From: Halorarius halobius
GTDB lineage: Archaea > Halobacteriota > Halobacteria > Halobacteriales > Haloarculaceae
NCBI RefSeq assembly: GCF_024298865.1
Contig: NZ_CP101161.1
Coordinates: 111,227-175,226 of the forward strand
Direction of reading: 5' to 3'
DNA length: 64,000 nt
The notes under the pieces were generated by a model that was not told where the DNA came from, searched no databases, and saw only the letters and a program-made list of their open reading frames with translations. Made by a program: the position numbers and the translations under genes. Of the stretch, positions 33,145 through 41,361 are shown piece after piece (position 1 is the stretch's first letter; each line of letters opens with the position of its first letter).

Positions 33145-34722
33145 TTAGTTCGCGGAGATGACGTCGTCGATGCGTGCGATCATCGTCGCGGCCTCGGTGG
33201 CGCTCTCGACGGCCTCGCGCTTGACGGCCGCGGGGTCGATGACGCCCGCCTCGATGGGGTCGCCGACGCGGCCCGACTGCTCCTCGCTGATGAGGCCGGC
33301 GACGCCCTCCTCGTCGTGGCGCTTGCGGAGGTCGACCAGCGCGTCGATGGGGTCCATGCCGGTGTTCTCCGCGAGCGTGCGCGGAATGACGTCGACGGCG
33401 TCCGCGAACGCCTCGACGGCGAGCTGTTTGCGGCCGTCGACCGACGCCGCCTCGCTACGGATGTGGTCCGCGATGGCGATTTCGGTCGCGCCGGCGCCGG
33501 GGACGACGCCGCCCTCGTCGAGCGACGCGGTGACGACGTCGAGCGCGTCGTTGAGCGCGCGCTCGAGTTCGTCGGCGACGTGCTCGGTGCCGCCGCGGGC
33601 GAACACGGTGACCGTCTCGGCGTTGGCGCCGCCCTCGACGAACGTCAGTTCGTCGTCGGCGTACTTCTCGACGCGGACCGTCTCCGCGAAGCCGAGGTCG
33701 TCGGCCTCAAGGTCCTTCACGGAGCCGGCGGTGCGTGCGCCGGTCGCGCGGGCGATGCGCTTCGCCTCGTCGTCGTCGACGCTCTCGAACGCGAGGATGC
33801 CGTCCTTCGCGAGGAAGGAGGCGACGCGGTCCTCGATGTCGCCGGTGACGAACGCGGCGTCGACGCCGGCCGACTTCAGCGCCTCGGCGTACTCGCGGAG
33901 CTCGCCCTCCTCTGCGTCGAGCGCGGCGTTCAGCTGGTCGACGTCGGTGACGTTGTACTCGGCGTCGATGTTCGCCTCGCGGAGGTCGAGGTCACAGTCG
34001 AGCACAGCGACGTCGGCGTCCGTGACCGAGCGGGGCATGTTGCCGTGGACGGGCTCCTCCTCGCTGATGACGCCCGAGACGAGTTCCGTCGCGGACGCGC
34101 CGGCGCCCGTCTGGGTGCGGACGGTGACGTTGTCGCGCTGGACGCCGTCGTCGGTCTCGACCTGCCGGATGGCGCCGACGACGGTCTCGGCGAGAGCGCC
34201 GGCGTCGATGTCCCCGGTTCCCTTCCCGGTCATCGACGACTCGGCGACCTGCTGGAGCAGGTCGTCGTCGAGGTCGCCCGTCAGGCCGGCCGCCTCGATG
34301 GCCTCCAGAGCCATCCGCGAGGCCTCGTGGTAGCCCTCGACGATGGTCGTCGGGTGGACGTCGTCCTCCAGCAGGTCCTCGGCCTTGCCGAGCAGTTGGC
34401 CCGCGAGGACGGAGGCGGTGGTGGTGCCGTCGCCGACCTCCTCCTCCTGTGTGGAGGCGACCTCGACGATCATCTGCGCGGCGGGATGCTCGATGTCCAT
34501 CTGCTCGAGGATGGTGGCGCCGTCGTTCGTGATGACGACGTCGCCCGAGTCGGACACGAGCATCTTGTCCATGCCGCGGGGGCCGAGCGTCGTGCGTACC
34601 GACTCCGCGACGGCCTTGCCGGCCGAGATGTTCGACGACTGCGCGTCCTGACCGTGGGTGCGCTCCGAGTCCTCAGAGAGAATGAACATGGGCTGTCCGC
34701 CCATCCGTCGCTGTTGTGCCAT
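33145..34722 (-). CDS. Thermosome subunit (group II chaperonin, CCT-like)
   Basis: 525 aa. Starts [23 protein letters not shown]-binding [25 protein letters not shown] and [13 protein letters not shown], the hydrolytic Asp region and [18 protein letters not shown] are all present. It forms a double-ring folding machine in the cytoplasm. It ends [10 protein letters not shown], without the Gly/Met-rich tail seen on some haloarchaeal paralogues, so it is probably one of several Cct subunits. A strong TATA box tatataaat (forward 34749-34757) fits a highly expressed heat-responsive gene. Confidence 0.94.
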   Translation of the reverse strand: MAQQRRMGGQPMFILSEDSERTHGQDAQSSNISAGKAVAESVRTTLGPRGMDKMLVSDSGDVVITNDGATILEQMDIEHPAAQMIVEVASTQEEEVGDGTTTASVLAGQLLGKAEDLLEDDVHPTTIVEGYHEASRMALEAIEAAGLTGDLDDDLLQQVAESSMTGKGTGDIDAGALAETVVGAIRQVETDDGVQRDNVTVRTQTGAGASATELVSGVISEEEPVHGNMPRSVTDADVAVLDCDLDLREANIDAEYNVTDVDQLNAALDAEEGELREYAEALKSAGVDAAFVTGDIEDRVASFLAKDGILAFESVDDDEAKRIARATGARTAGSVKDLEADDLGFAETVRVEKYADDELTFVEGGANAETVTVFARGGTEHVADELERALNDALDVVTASLDEGGVVPGAGATEIAIADHIRSEAASVDGRKQLAVEAFADAVDVIPRTLAENTGMDPIDALVDLRKRHDEEGVAGLISEEQSGRVGDPIEAGVIDPAAVKREAVESATEAATMIARIDDVISAN

Positions 34723-34748
34723 AGTCAGTAAAAGGTCGTCAGCGGTTC

Positions 34749-34757
34749 TATATAAAT
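34749..34757 (-). promoter_or_regulatory. Strong TATA box of the thermosome gene
   Basis: Forward tatataaat (minus strand atttatata) is the best archaeal TATA match in the window. It lies 27-35 bp upstream of ATG 34722, predicting a leaderless or very short-leader transcript. The AT-rich surround suits strong, inducible transcription. Confidence 0.6.
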
Positions 34758-34889
34758 TTGACGAACCATCGCCGAACAAACCCGGAGAGGGAACGCGTGT
34801 CACGGTCACGCACGGGAGCCACAGAGCGGGGGTGTGGCCGGCGTCGCGGCGGCCAACGCTTATGCGCCGGCTGGTCGTGTGCGGGAGTG

Positions 34890-35678
34890 ATGCTGGAGCT
34901 GGGGCACGGCTTCCGGGTCGTCGATATCCACGCCCGCCTCGGCGTGGACGGCGGCGAACGCGGACCCGACGTGGCGCCCGAGCGGCTGGAGCGGGAGCTC
35001 CACCAGGCGGGCATCGTGCGGGCGGCGGTCGCGCCACGCGCACAGGACGGGGGGTATCTCGCGGCGAACAACGCCGTCGCCCGCCAGTCCGTCGAGCGGC
35101 CGTTCGTCGCGTTCGCCCGGCTCGACGGCCCACGGCACCCGACGAGTCGCCTCCGGTCGGTCCGGGCGAAACGGAAGGAGTACCACGTCACCCCCGGGGA
35201 GGTGGAGCAGTTCGCTTACGACGACCGGTTCCACGGGTTCGTGCTGGACCCGGTAGCCGACGGCTTGCCCGGCTCGGCGGTGCTGTCGACGCTTGCCGAC
35301 GTGGACCTGCCAGTCGTCGTCCACGGGGGGCGGGGGTTCCCGCCCGAGCGGGTCGCGGAGACGCTACTGGAGTACGCGTTTCCCGTCGTCCTCGCTGGGT
35401 TCGGCGGCCACCCGCTGGACCGCGAGGCGATGAGGCGAGCTATCGACCTGCTCGAGACACACGACAGCCTGTATCTCGACACGGCGGGCGTCCGCTACCG
35501 CGACGTGCTCGAACGCGGCATCAAGGAGCATCCCGACCGGGTACTGTTCGGGTCGGGCGCACCGGCGGTCCACCCGAACGTGGCGGTGATGGAACTGCTG
35601 ACCTGCTCGGTGCCGGAAGACGAGATGAAACGGGTGTTCGAGGGGAACCCGACGCGGGTTGTGTCGGCACTCGACTAG
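34890..35678 (+). CDS. Amidohydrolase family protein
   Basis: 262 aa from ATG 34890 (MLELGHGFRVVDIHARLGVD). VDIHARL is a degenerate DxHxH metal motif (DIHAR), so metal binding may be partial. Further family features are PVVVHGGRGF, LAGFGGHPLDREA and LYLDTAGVRY, then DRVLFGSGAPAVHP. The TIM-barrel amidohydrolase fold is probable, possibly of the decarboxylase-like (ACMSD/gamma-resorcylate) subgroup; the exact substrate is not assignable. A TATA-like cttatg lies about 27-32 bp upstream. Confidence 0.75.
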   Translation: MLELGHGFRVVDIHARLGVDGGERGPDVAPERLERELHQAGIVRAAVAPRAQDGGYLAANNAVARQSVERPFVAFARLDGPRHPTSRLRSVRAKRKEYHVTPGEVEQFAYDDRFHGFVLDPVADGLPGSAVLSTLADVDLPVVVHGGRGFPPERVAETLLEYAFPVVLAGFGGHPLDREAMRRAIDLLETHDSLYLDTAGVRYRDVLERGIKEHPDRVLFGSGAPAVHPNVAVMELLTCSVPEDEMKRVFEGNPTRVVSALD

Positions 35679-36598
35679 CGGGTGTCGTGGACGGCGACGG
35701 CCCGGTCCGAGCGGGCCGACCAGCCGTTCGGGTTCCGGCGCGGCGAGCGGTCGGCCCACCGCGCCCGCAGGCCAGCGGCGATGCCGCGGACGCCCCCCAC
35801 GAACACGTCGCGGCCGTTGCCGACCCACCGGGAGGGCCTCGCCTCGCCCGACAGCACCTCCCGGAGCGACGAGCCGGCGTCGGTGACGGCGTGGCGAACC
35901 AGCCGGTAGGCGACCGTCGGCCGGACGCCGTAGTTCTTGACGAGTCGGTAGGCGAGCGACTCGTACCGGAGCCCCCAGTCGTGGCCGGAGCCGCCGTCAG
36001 CGACGATAGAGGGGCGGAGTCCCGCGGAGTCGTCCTCGCGGGCGACGCTCATCTCCGGAAGCCACGACACCTCGAAATCGAGGGCCGCCAGCCGGTGGGC
36101 CGCGTCGCGGGCGCCGCCGACGACGAGACGTTCGTCGAAGCCGTCGATGGCCTCCAGCGCCTCCATGGTGAACGCCGCGTTGCCGCCGTTGAAGTAGTGG
36201 ACGTTGCGCCCGCCGATAGTGCGGATCTCCGGCTCCTCGGTGGTCCACCCCACGTCCAAGTGGCGGTGGATGGGGCCCGTGACGGCCGCCGCGTCCGCGA
36301 GACCGGCCCGGAGCGCGTCGAGCCAGTCACACTCCACGGCGAGTTCATGCGAGAGGAAGGCGACCGCCTCGCCGCGGGCGCGGTCGATGCCGGCGTTGCG
36401 GGCGACGTTCACGTTCCGGTCGTCGAGTTCGACCAGCACGTCCACGTCGTCGCGGTCGCGGCACATGCCGCTGGTGCCGTCCGCGGAGGGGCCGTTGACG
36501 ACGATGGTCTCGGTCGGGACCGCCTCCGCGAGCGCGTCGAGACACGACGCGAGGCGCTCGCGGCTGTTGAGCGTCGGAACGACGACCGAGACGTCCAT
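35675..36598 (-). CDS. Family 2 glycosyltransferase
   Basis: 307 aa from ATG 36598 (MDVSVVVPTLNSRERLASCL). GT-A fold with the UDP-sugar-binding start VSVVVPTLNS (residues 3-12), a DDRNVNVARNAGID segment with ARNAG, and a TMEALEAIDGFDERL acceptor-side pattern; a strict DxD motif is not evident, as in some GT2 enzymes. No transmembrane helix. It probably adds sugars to S-layer glycans, lipids or exopolysaccharide. A ttttta box on the minus strand 27-33 bp upstream supports the start. Its stop overlaps that of the amidohydrolase gene. Confidence 0.82.
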   Translation of the reverse strand: MDVSVVVPTLNSRERLASCLDALAEAVPTETIVVNGPSADGTSGMCRDRDDVDVLVELDDRNVNVARNAGIDRARGEAVAFLSHELAVECDWLDALRAGLADAAAVTGPIHRHLDVGWTTEEPEIRTIGGRNVHYFNGGNAAFTMEALEAIDGFDERLVVGGARDAAHRLAALDFEVSWLPEMSVAREDDSAGLRPSIVADGGSGHDWGLRYESLAYRLVKNYGVRPTVAYRLVRHAVTDAGSSLREVLSGEARPSRWVGNGRDVFVGGVRGIAAGLRARWADRSPRRNPNGWSARSDRAVAVHDTR

Positions 36599-36651
36599 AC
36601 CCGGAGGTAGCACTCCGGACCGGTAAAAACACTCGGATGCTGGCCACCTGG

Positions 36652-37359
36652 CTACGCGACCCGCGCGTCCCAGTAGGAGACGGTGGCGAGCGGCCGGCCC
36701 AGCGGTGTCTTTCCGACCGCGGTGTCGGCGTCGCGGAACGCGGCGGCCACCTCGTCGGGTATCTGCCGGTAGAACCCGTAGGGAAGCACGAAGTCGTGGG
36801 CCTCCTCCTCCAACTGGAGGTCAGCGCCGTGGAGCAGTCGCAGCACCTCCGTCTCGGAGTAGAGCCGCGACCCCATCGGCAACAGCCAGTTGTAGATGGA
36901 GCGCAACGAGTAGCGGTTGAACGTGTCGAAAAACACCTGTGACTTGGAGACGCGGGCCATCTCCGCGAGGAACGATGCCGGGGTGTCCGCCAGATGGAAG
37001 AACCGCACGGCGAACACGGCATCGAAATGGTCGTCGGGGAACGGCAGGCGGGCGGCGTCGCCGCGCATGAACTCCAGGTGGTCGTCGACGCCGAGTTCCT
37101 GTGCCTTCTGGCGCCCCTGCCGGAGCATCGCGCCGGAGATGTCGAGGCCGACGATGTCGGCACCCTCGGCTGCGAGCATCGCCGTGAACCGACCGGTGCC
37201 GCAGGCGATTTCGAGGACGCGCTTCCCCTCCAGCGGCGACAGCGCCTCGAGGACGGCCTCCTTCTCCCGTTCGTCGATGAGGCGACCGCCTTTGGAGAAC
37301 CGCTTGTCCTCGTACGCTTCGGCGACCTCGTCGGCCTGGTACCACTCCGCTCCTTTCAC
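36652..37359 (-). CDS. Class I SAM-dependent methyltransferase
   Basis: 235 aa from GTG 37359 (MKGAEWYQADEVAEAYEDKR). Motif I VLEIACGTGRFTAML (about residues 48-62), acidic end of strand 2 (GLDISGAML), motif II/post I RGDAARLPFPDDHFDAVF. This resembles UbiE/small-molecule methyltransferases. A TATA-like ttttatc lies about 26-32 bp upstream of the GTG. It shares strand with the glycosyltransferase gene 53 bp downstream but has its own promoter. Substrate unknown. Confidence 0.86.
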   Translation of the reverse strand: MKGAEWYQADEVAEAYEDKRFSKGGRLIDEREKEAVLEALSPLEGKRVLEIACGTGRFTAMLAAEGADIVGLDISGAMLRQGRQKAQELGVDDHLEFMRGDAARLPFPDDHFDAVFAVRFFHLADTPASFLAEMARVSKSQVFFDTFNRYSLRSIYNWLLPMGSRLYSETEVLRLLHGADLQLEEEAHDFVLPYGFYRQIPDEVAAAFRDADTAVGKTPLGRPLATVSYWDARVA

Positions 37360-37422
37360 GCTACCGGCATCTGGAGGGGGACGGGATAAAACGGTACTGA
37401 AAGGAACTGCCCGCCTGCCGCC

Positions 37423-38196
37423 TCACGCGGGCGCCGCGCGCTCGCCGTCCCAGCGGACCTGTCCCTCGACCGCCAGTTTCTCGACGTGGGCGCGGACGGT
37501 GGCGACGGCCAACTGCCGCACCGCCGACACGTCCTTCTCGTATGCGGCGTCGGTTATCTCGTCGAGCGTGCGTGCGCCCTCCCCGATGGCCGCGCGGACG
37601 CGCCGCTCGCGGTCGTACCGGTGGTCCAGCAGGCGCTCGCAGGTCGCCCGCGGATCCTCGATGACGGGGCCGTGGCCCGGGTACAGGCGGTCGGGGTCGC
37701 ACGCCCACAGGCGGCGGAGCGAACTGCAGTAGGCACGCATATCGCCCTCCGGCGCACCGACGACGACGCTCCCCTCCGCGACGGCCACGTCGCCGCACAC
37801 CACGCCGTCGGGTACCGCGAAGGCGACGTGTTCGGGCGCGTGGCCGGGGGTATCCAGCACCTGTACGGGGCCGTCCGCCCGGACGGTCGTCCCCTCGACG
37901 AACGTCCGGTCGGGGGCGACACTCGCGGCCGCCCGGAACGCCGCCTCGCGGCCGCGGCGACACCAGACGGTCGCGTCGTGTTCGCGGGCGTAGTGGCCGA
38001 CAGCACCGACGTGGTCGGGGTGGTGATGGGTGACCGCGACGGCCGCGACGGTGCGGTCCGAGAGCGCCGCATCGAGGGCGTCGCTCTCGGCGGGCGGGTC
38101 GACGAGGAGGGCACGGTCGGTGCCCAGAACGTAGCAGTTCGTCGTTCCGTGCGGGGCCCGCGTGGCGACGGGAACGGGAACGCGCTCGACGTGCAT
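37423..38196 (-). CDS. MBL-fold metallo-hydrolase with winged-helix C-terminus (LACTB2-like)
   Basis: 257 aa. Metal motif THHHPDHVGAVGHYA (HxHxDH, about residues 56-70); DTPGHAPEHVAFAV and VVCGDVA, then LYPGHGPVI give the remaining ligands. The C-terminal 70 residues (TLDEITDAAYEKDVSAVRQL and on) form the winged helix common to LACTB2-type members, which include endoribonucleases and hydrolases of thioesters. Stand-alone on its promoter (TATA-like ctaaatc upstream). Confidence 0.84.
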   Translation of the reverse strand: MHVERVPVPVATRAPHGTTNCYVLGTDRALLVDPPAESDALDAALSDRTVAAVAVTHHHPDHVGAVGHYAREHDATVWCRRGREAAFRAAASVAPDRTFVEGTTVRADGPVQVLDTPGHAPEHVAFAVPDGVVCGDVAVAEGSVVVGAPEGDMRAYCSSLRRLWACDPDRLYPGHGPVIEDPRATCERLLDHRYDRERRVRAAIGEGARTLDEITDAAYEKDVSAVRQLAVATVRAHVEKLAVEGQVRWDGERAAPA

Positions 38197-38222
38197 ACCG
38201 GCCCGTGGGCGCGGAGCCGGAT

Positions 38223-38495
38223 TTAGTTGACGAGGTAGTAGACCTGCTTGCGGGCGTCGTGGAAGGAGTAGCGCGAGCCGACGAGCTCCTCCTCCTCGAG
38301 CCGGTTCAGCGCGTAGCGGACGGTACGGTCCGGCAGGAGCGACTCGTCGGCCAGCTGGCCCTGGGAGAGCGGCGAGGAGCCCTCCAGCACCTTGGCGACG
38401 AGCTTCGCGCTCGGCGGGAGTTCGCGCAGACGGTCGCGGAACTCGGGGTCAGTCATCGGGTTCTCGTTCGAGCGTTCTTCCGTGGTCGCGCTCAT
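38223..38495 (-). CDS. Small MarR-type winged-helix regulator
   Basis: 90 aa. The wHTH covers about residues 25-85: LPPSAKLVAKVLEGSSPLSQ, GQLADESLLPDRTVRYALNR, then LEEEELVGSRYSFHDARKQV as wing and helix. It is the single-domain form of the haloarchaeal MarR-like family, probably a local repressor or activator. It is divergent from the PPOX gene over a 171-bp AT-richer intergenic region with repeated cctat(at)gtgt segments, so autoregulation together with control of the neighbour is plausible. Confidence 0.82.
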   Translation of the reverse strand: MSATTEERSNENPMTDPEFRDRLRELPPSAKLVAKVLEGSSPLSQGQLADESLLPDRTVRYALNRLEEEELVGSRYSFHDARKQVYYLVN

Positions 38496-38514
38496 GTCTC
38501 CTCGTGAGGCGAAC

Positions 38515-38650
38515 CCCCTGGTAAACCTTCCCTATATGTGTGACAAAACAATACGAACACCCCTATGTGTCTAAGGCTCCCTTATACAAAACCGGCCGAC
38601 AGGAATTGCCGGAACCGGCACCCGGGCCGCCACACCGTTATAGGGCGGGG
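38515..38650. promoter_or_regulatory. Regulatory intergenic region between the MarR-type gene and the PPOX gene
   Basis: AT-rich relative to its flanks. Contains a minus-strand TATA-like box (ggtttacc, forward 38520-38527) for the regulator, two direct repeats cctatatgtgt (38531-38541) and cctatgtgt (38562-38570), a cttatac box (38581-38587), a perfect dyad tgccggaaccggca (38607-38620) and ttatag (38638-38643) about 24-29 bp before the PPOX ATG. The dyad is a good operator candidate. Confidence 0.45.
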
Positions 38651-38666
38651 GGTTTATCACGATTGT

Positions 38667-39068
38667 ATGGCTCAGATACCCGAGCGGTTCCACGACCTGT
38701 TCGACGTGAAAACGTTCGGACATTTTTCGACCGTAATGCCCGACGGGACCCCACAGGTGACACCGGTGTGGGTCGACTACGACGAACCGGCGAATCGCGT
38801 GCTCGTGAACACGGCGCGCGGACGCCGGAAGGAGCGGAACGTCCGCCGGAACCCGAAGGTGGGGATGAGCATGACCGACCCCTCGGACCCCTACCGGTTC
38901 CTCTCGGTGCGCGGGGAGGTCACCGACCTCACGGAGGAGGGCGCCGACGCCCACATCGACGCGCTGGCGAAGCGGTACATGGGCGCCGACGAGTATCCGA
39001 ACCGCGATAGCGAGGACGGCGCCCGCGTCGTCATCCGCATCCGCCCGGACGCCGTCTCCCACTCCTGA
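38667..39068 (+). CDS. PPOX-class F420/FMN-dependent oxidoreductase
   Basis: 133 aa from ATG 38667. Split beta-barrel FMN/F420 fold: MAQIPERFHDLFDVKTFGHF, then STVMPDGTPQVTPVWVDYD and RGRRKERNVRRNPKVGMSM, which hold the phosphate-contacting Arg and Lys, and YRFLSVRGEV. The class reduces small substrates using F420H2 or FMN; haloarchaea make F420. The physiological substrate is unknown. Promoter as described for the divergent intergenic region. Confidence 0.85.
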   Translation: MAQIPERFHDLFDVKTFGHFSTVMPDGTPQVTPVWVDYDEPANRVLVNTARGRRKERNVRRNPKVGMSMTDPSDPYRFLSVRGEVTDLTEEGADAHIDALAKRYMGADEYPNRDSEDGARVVIRIRPDAVSHS

Positions 39069-39104
39069 CGCAAGGTTTGTCCCGCCGCGGCCCGACCCGT
39101 CGGT

Positions 39105-39770
39105 ATGGAGAGTCTCGAAGCCGAACTGGCTCGTGCCCGCGAGCTCTCGGTCGCCGACCTGGCGGACGCCATCGAGTCCATCGGCTTCGAGTGCACCCGG
39201 TGTGGCGCCTGCTGTAAGGGCCACGGCGACGGCGACGACCGCGAGGACCACACCGCGACGGTGTTCCCCGACGAGGTCCGCGAGTTGCAGGCCGCGACGG
39301 AGTACGACTGGCGCGACGTGGCCCGGCCGATGCCGTACGGGTTGCACGACGGCGACGCAGGCCCGGAGGGCGAGACGTTCGAGTGGGCCCTCCAGACGGA
39401 CGCCTGCGGCGACTGCACCTTCTACGAGGAGTCGGACGGCACCGGCGCCTGCACCGTCCACGACGACCGGCCGCTCATCTGTCGCACCTACCCGTTCTCG
39501 GTGGCGCTGGGCGGCACCGCTCAGCCGATGGGCGAGGCCGTCGACCGCGAGGGGATGGTCCGGGCCCACGAGTGCGAGGGGCTGGGTCGGGACATCTCGC
39601 GGGCCGACGCCGAGGAACTCGCGGCCGCGCTCAAGGAGCGGGCGGTCCGCGAACTGGAGGAGGCCATCGCCGTCCGCGACGGCTACGACCCCGTCGACCC
39701 GGACCCGGGAGAGGTGGTCGTCCACGACTCGGAGGGCGCGAAACGGCCGGACGGGCGCCGCTACCGGTAA
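39105..39770 (+). CDS. YkgJ-family Cys-cluster protein
   Basis: 221 aa. CxxCGxCC signature in FECTRCGACCKGHG (about residues 29-42); more Cys in ACGDCTFYEE, GACTVHDDRPLICRTYPFSV and AHECEG complete the zinc or Fe-S ligand set typical of the family. YkgJ proteins have been suggested to bind metal clusters; the role is not established. It lies 36 bp after the PPOX gene on the same strand and may be co-transcribed, which would fit a redox theme. Confidence 0.85.
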   Translation: MESLEAELARARELSVADLADAIESIGFECTRCGACCKGHGDGDDREDHTATVFPDEVRELQAATEYDWRDVARPMPYGLHDGDAGPEGETFEWALQTDACGDCTFYEESDGTGACTVHDDRPLICRTYPFSVALGGTAQPMGEAVDREGMVRAHECEGLGRDISRADAEELAAALKERAVRELEEAIAVRDGYDPVDPDPGEVVVHDSEGAKRPDGRRYR

Positions 39771-39806
39771 GACCTTTATCGGAGGGGAGTGACACGGTTC
39801 GTGTCT

Positions 39807-40196
39807 ATGGAGATCTCCGATAAGCTCCTGTGTCTGTTCAGCGCCGACGTCGAGGCCGACGGCGACCGCTACGTCGTGGAGGTGCCGCGCCGCGAGATAG
39901 ACACCGGCGCGGTCGACCCGGGCGACACCTACCGCGTCGCACTCATCGCCGGCGAGGGCGGGGAACCGGTCGAGGAGACCGGCGACGAGCCCGCGCCCGA
40001 GGAGCCCCAGCCGCCGGTCGAGCGGGGCGAAATCCGCTACGTCGAAATCGAGGACCTCGGGAAGCAGGGCGACGGCATCGCCCGCGTCGAGCGCGGCTAC
40101 GTCATCATCGTCCCCGGCGCCGAGGTGGGCGAGCGCGTGAAAATCGAGATCACCGAGGTCAAGTCCAACTTCGCGGTCGGCGAAATCATCGAGTAG
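39807..40196 (+). CDS. TRAM-domain RNA-binding protein
   Basis: 129 aa from ATG 39807 (MEISDKLLCLFSADVEADGD); an in-frame extension to 39789 is excluded by a tttatc box at 39775-39780 (27-32 bp upstream). The C-terminal TRAM domain is IEDLGKQGDGIARVERGYVI followed by VGERVKIEITEVKSNFAVGE. An N-terminal globular segment and an acidic Pro-rich linker (EPAPEEPQPPVERG) precede it. TRAM proteins of archaea act as cold-responsive RNA chaperones. Confidence 0.88.
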   Translation: MEISDKLLCLFSADVEADGDRYVVEVPRREIDTGAVDPGDTYRVALIAGEGGEPVEETGDEPAPEEPQPPVERGEIRYVEIEDLGKQGDGIARVERGYVIIVPGAEVGERVKIEITEVKSNFAVGEIIE

Positions 40197-40474
40197 CGGC
40201 GATTACTCCCGAGCGGTTCTGCCGGCCCCACACGCCAGACCAGCCGCCGCATCGCCGTCCTGCGTCGAGGGTCGGTGGATTCCCTCCACGGAGTCGAGCG
40301 TGTCGATGGTGTCTCGGTGGGCGGCCGTCCCCCGGACCGGCTGTTACCCCGCCGTACCAACGGCGGCCTCCACCGGGGCGTCGTCCCGCCCGACACTCCA
40401 ATAAACCGCACGATAGCGAGGGGTTAACCACGCGTACCAAACCGGCTTTTGGGGACCGTCCCCACGGGTGAGAC
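40197..40474. other. 278-bp intergenic region with hairpins and a promoter for DUF7123
   Basis: No convincing coding frame. Perfect 7-bp hairpin ccgccgt-acca-acggcgg at 40349-40366 and a weaker one around 40283-40303 (gtgga/tccac). A TATA-like cttttgg (about 40444-40450) lies 26-31 bp before the DUF7123 ATG. A small RNA transcribed here is possible but unsupported beyond structure. Confidence 0.35.
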
Positions 40475-40717
40475 ATGAGCGCGACCACCGCCGCGACGAC
40501 CACGACCCTGAGCGACAAACAGCAGCGCATCCTCGAGTACCTCCGTGAGGAGGGCGCGACGAAGACGTACTTCAAATCGCGACTCATCGGCGACGAACTG
40601 AACATGTCGGCCAAGGAGGTCGGCACGAACATGACCGCCATCTGCGACGGGGAGTTCGACGTCGACGTCGAGAAGTGGGGCTACTCGTCGGGCACGACCT
40701 GGAAAGTCACCCTCTAA
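40475..40717 (+). CDS. DUF7123-like small winged-helix protein
   Basis: 80 aa. After a Thr/Ala-rich start, residues 13-78 form a compact helix-turn-helix (LSDKQQRILEYLREEGATKT, SRLIGDELNMSAKEVGTNMT) ending SSGTTWKVTL. It is likely a small DNA-binding regulator conserved in haloarchaea; the DUF number is from memory. Convergent with the next HTH gene with a 4-nt overlap. Confidence 0.72.
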   Translation: MSATTAATTTTLSDKQQRILEYLREEGATKTYFKSRLIGDELNMSAKEVGTNMTAICDGEFDVDVEKWGYSSGTTWKVTL

Positions 40718-41316
40718 TCCCGGTCGTACGCGACGAGGCCGTCGGCCTCCGCAGCGAACTCTGTGGCGTCCTCGCCGAATGAGTCGGCGTACCGGACGAC
40801 GAGCATCAGCAGTTTCTCCGGCCGTTCGACGCTGTAGCCGTCCTCGCGTGACAGCAGACCCGCCGACTCCAGTTCCGCGGCGTACTTGCTGATGGTGGGT
40901 CGGGAGACCCCCAACTGCTCGGCGAGGTCACCGCCCGTCGCCTCGGGGTCGCGCAACAGCGCCACCACCATCCCGCGGGCGGTGTCGCGCCGCAGGTAGC
41001 CGAGCGCGCGCTGTTCGAACGCCGAGAACCGCCCCGCGGGGAAGAAGCGGCGGTAGTCGCCGTCCTTGTAGGAGGTGACGGCGTCGGCCCGCTCCAGTTT
41101 GCGGAGGTGGTGCTGTGTCTCGCCGGTCCCGAGTTTGAGGTCGTCGCGCAGTTTTGAGAAATGTGCACCGGGCGTCGTCGAGAGGTAGCCGAGGATGGCG
41201 TCGCGGGCGTCGCTGTCGCCCGAATCGCCCGAGAGCCGCGCCAGCGGCGTCGCCGCGCCGACGGCGGCGAACCGCTTGAGCGTGGCCCGCTTGCTCTCGT
41301 CGACCTCGTCGCTCAT
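40714..41316 (-). CDS. Winged-helix regulator with two HTH domains
   Basis: 200 aa. First wHTH at about residues 38-95 (DARDAILGYLSTTPGAHFSK, GTGETQHHLRKLERADAVTS); second at about 105-165 (RGMVVALLRDPEATGGDLAE, SRPTISKYAAELESAGLLSR). A DGDYRRFFP link sits between them. The tandem wHTH layout is common in haloarchaeal regulators. Targets unknown. Confidence 0.83.
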   Translation of the reverse strand: MSDEVDESKRATLKRFAAVGAATPLARLSGDSGDSDARDAILGYLSTTPGAHFSKLRDDLKLGTGETQHHLRKLERADAVTSYKDGDYRRFFPAGRFSAFEQRALGYLRRDTARGMVVALLRDPEATGGDLAEQLGVSRPTISKYAAELESAGLLSREDGYSVERPEKLLMLVVRYADSFGEDATEFAAEADGLVAYDRD

Positions 41317-41361
41317 CGGCTGTCCGTGGGAGATGCGGAGACAAAAGCGTTCGCGTCTCCG

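Noticed and set aside
40097..40411. Minus-strand frame over the TRAM gene end and following gap
   Set aside because: No family features, Arg/Pro/Thr-rich, opposite to a real gene.
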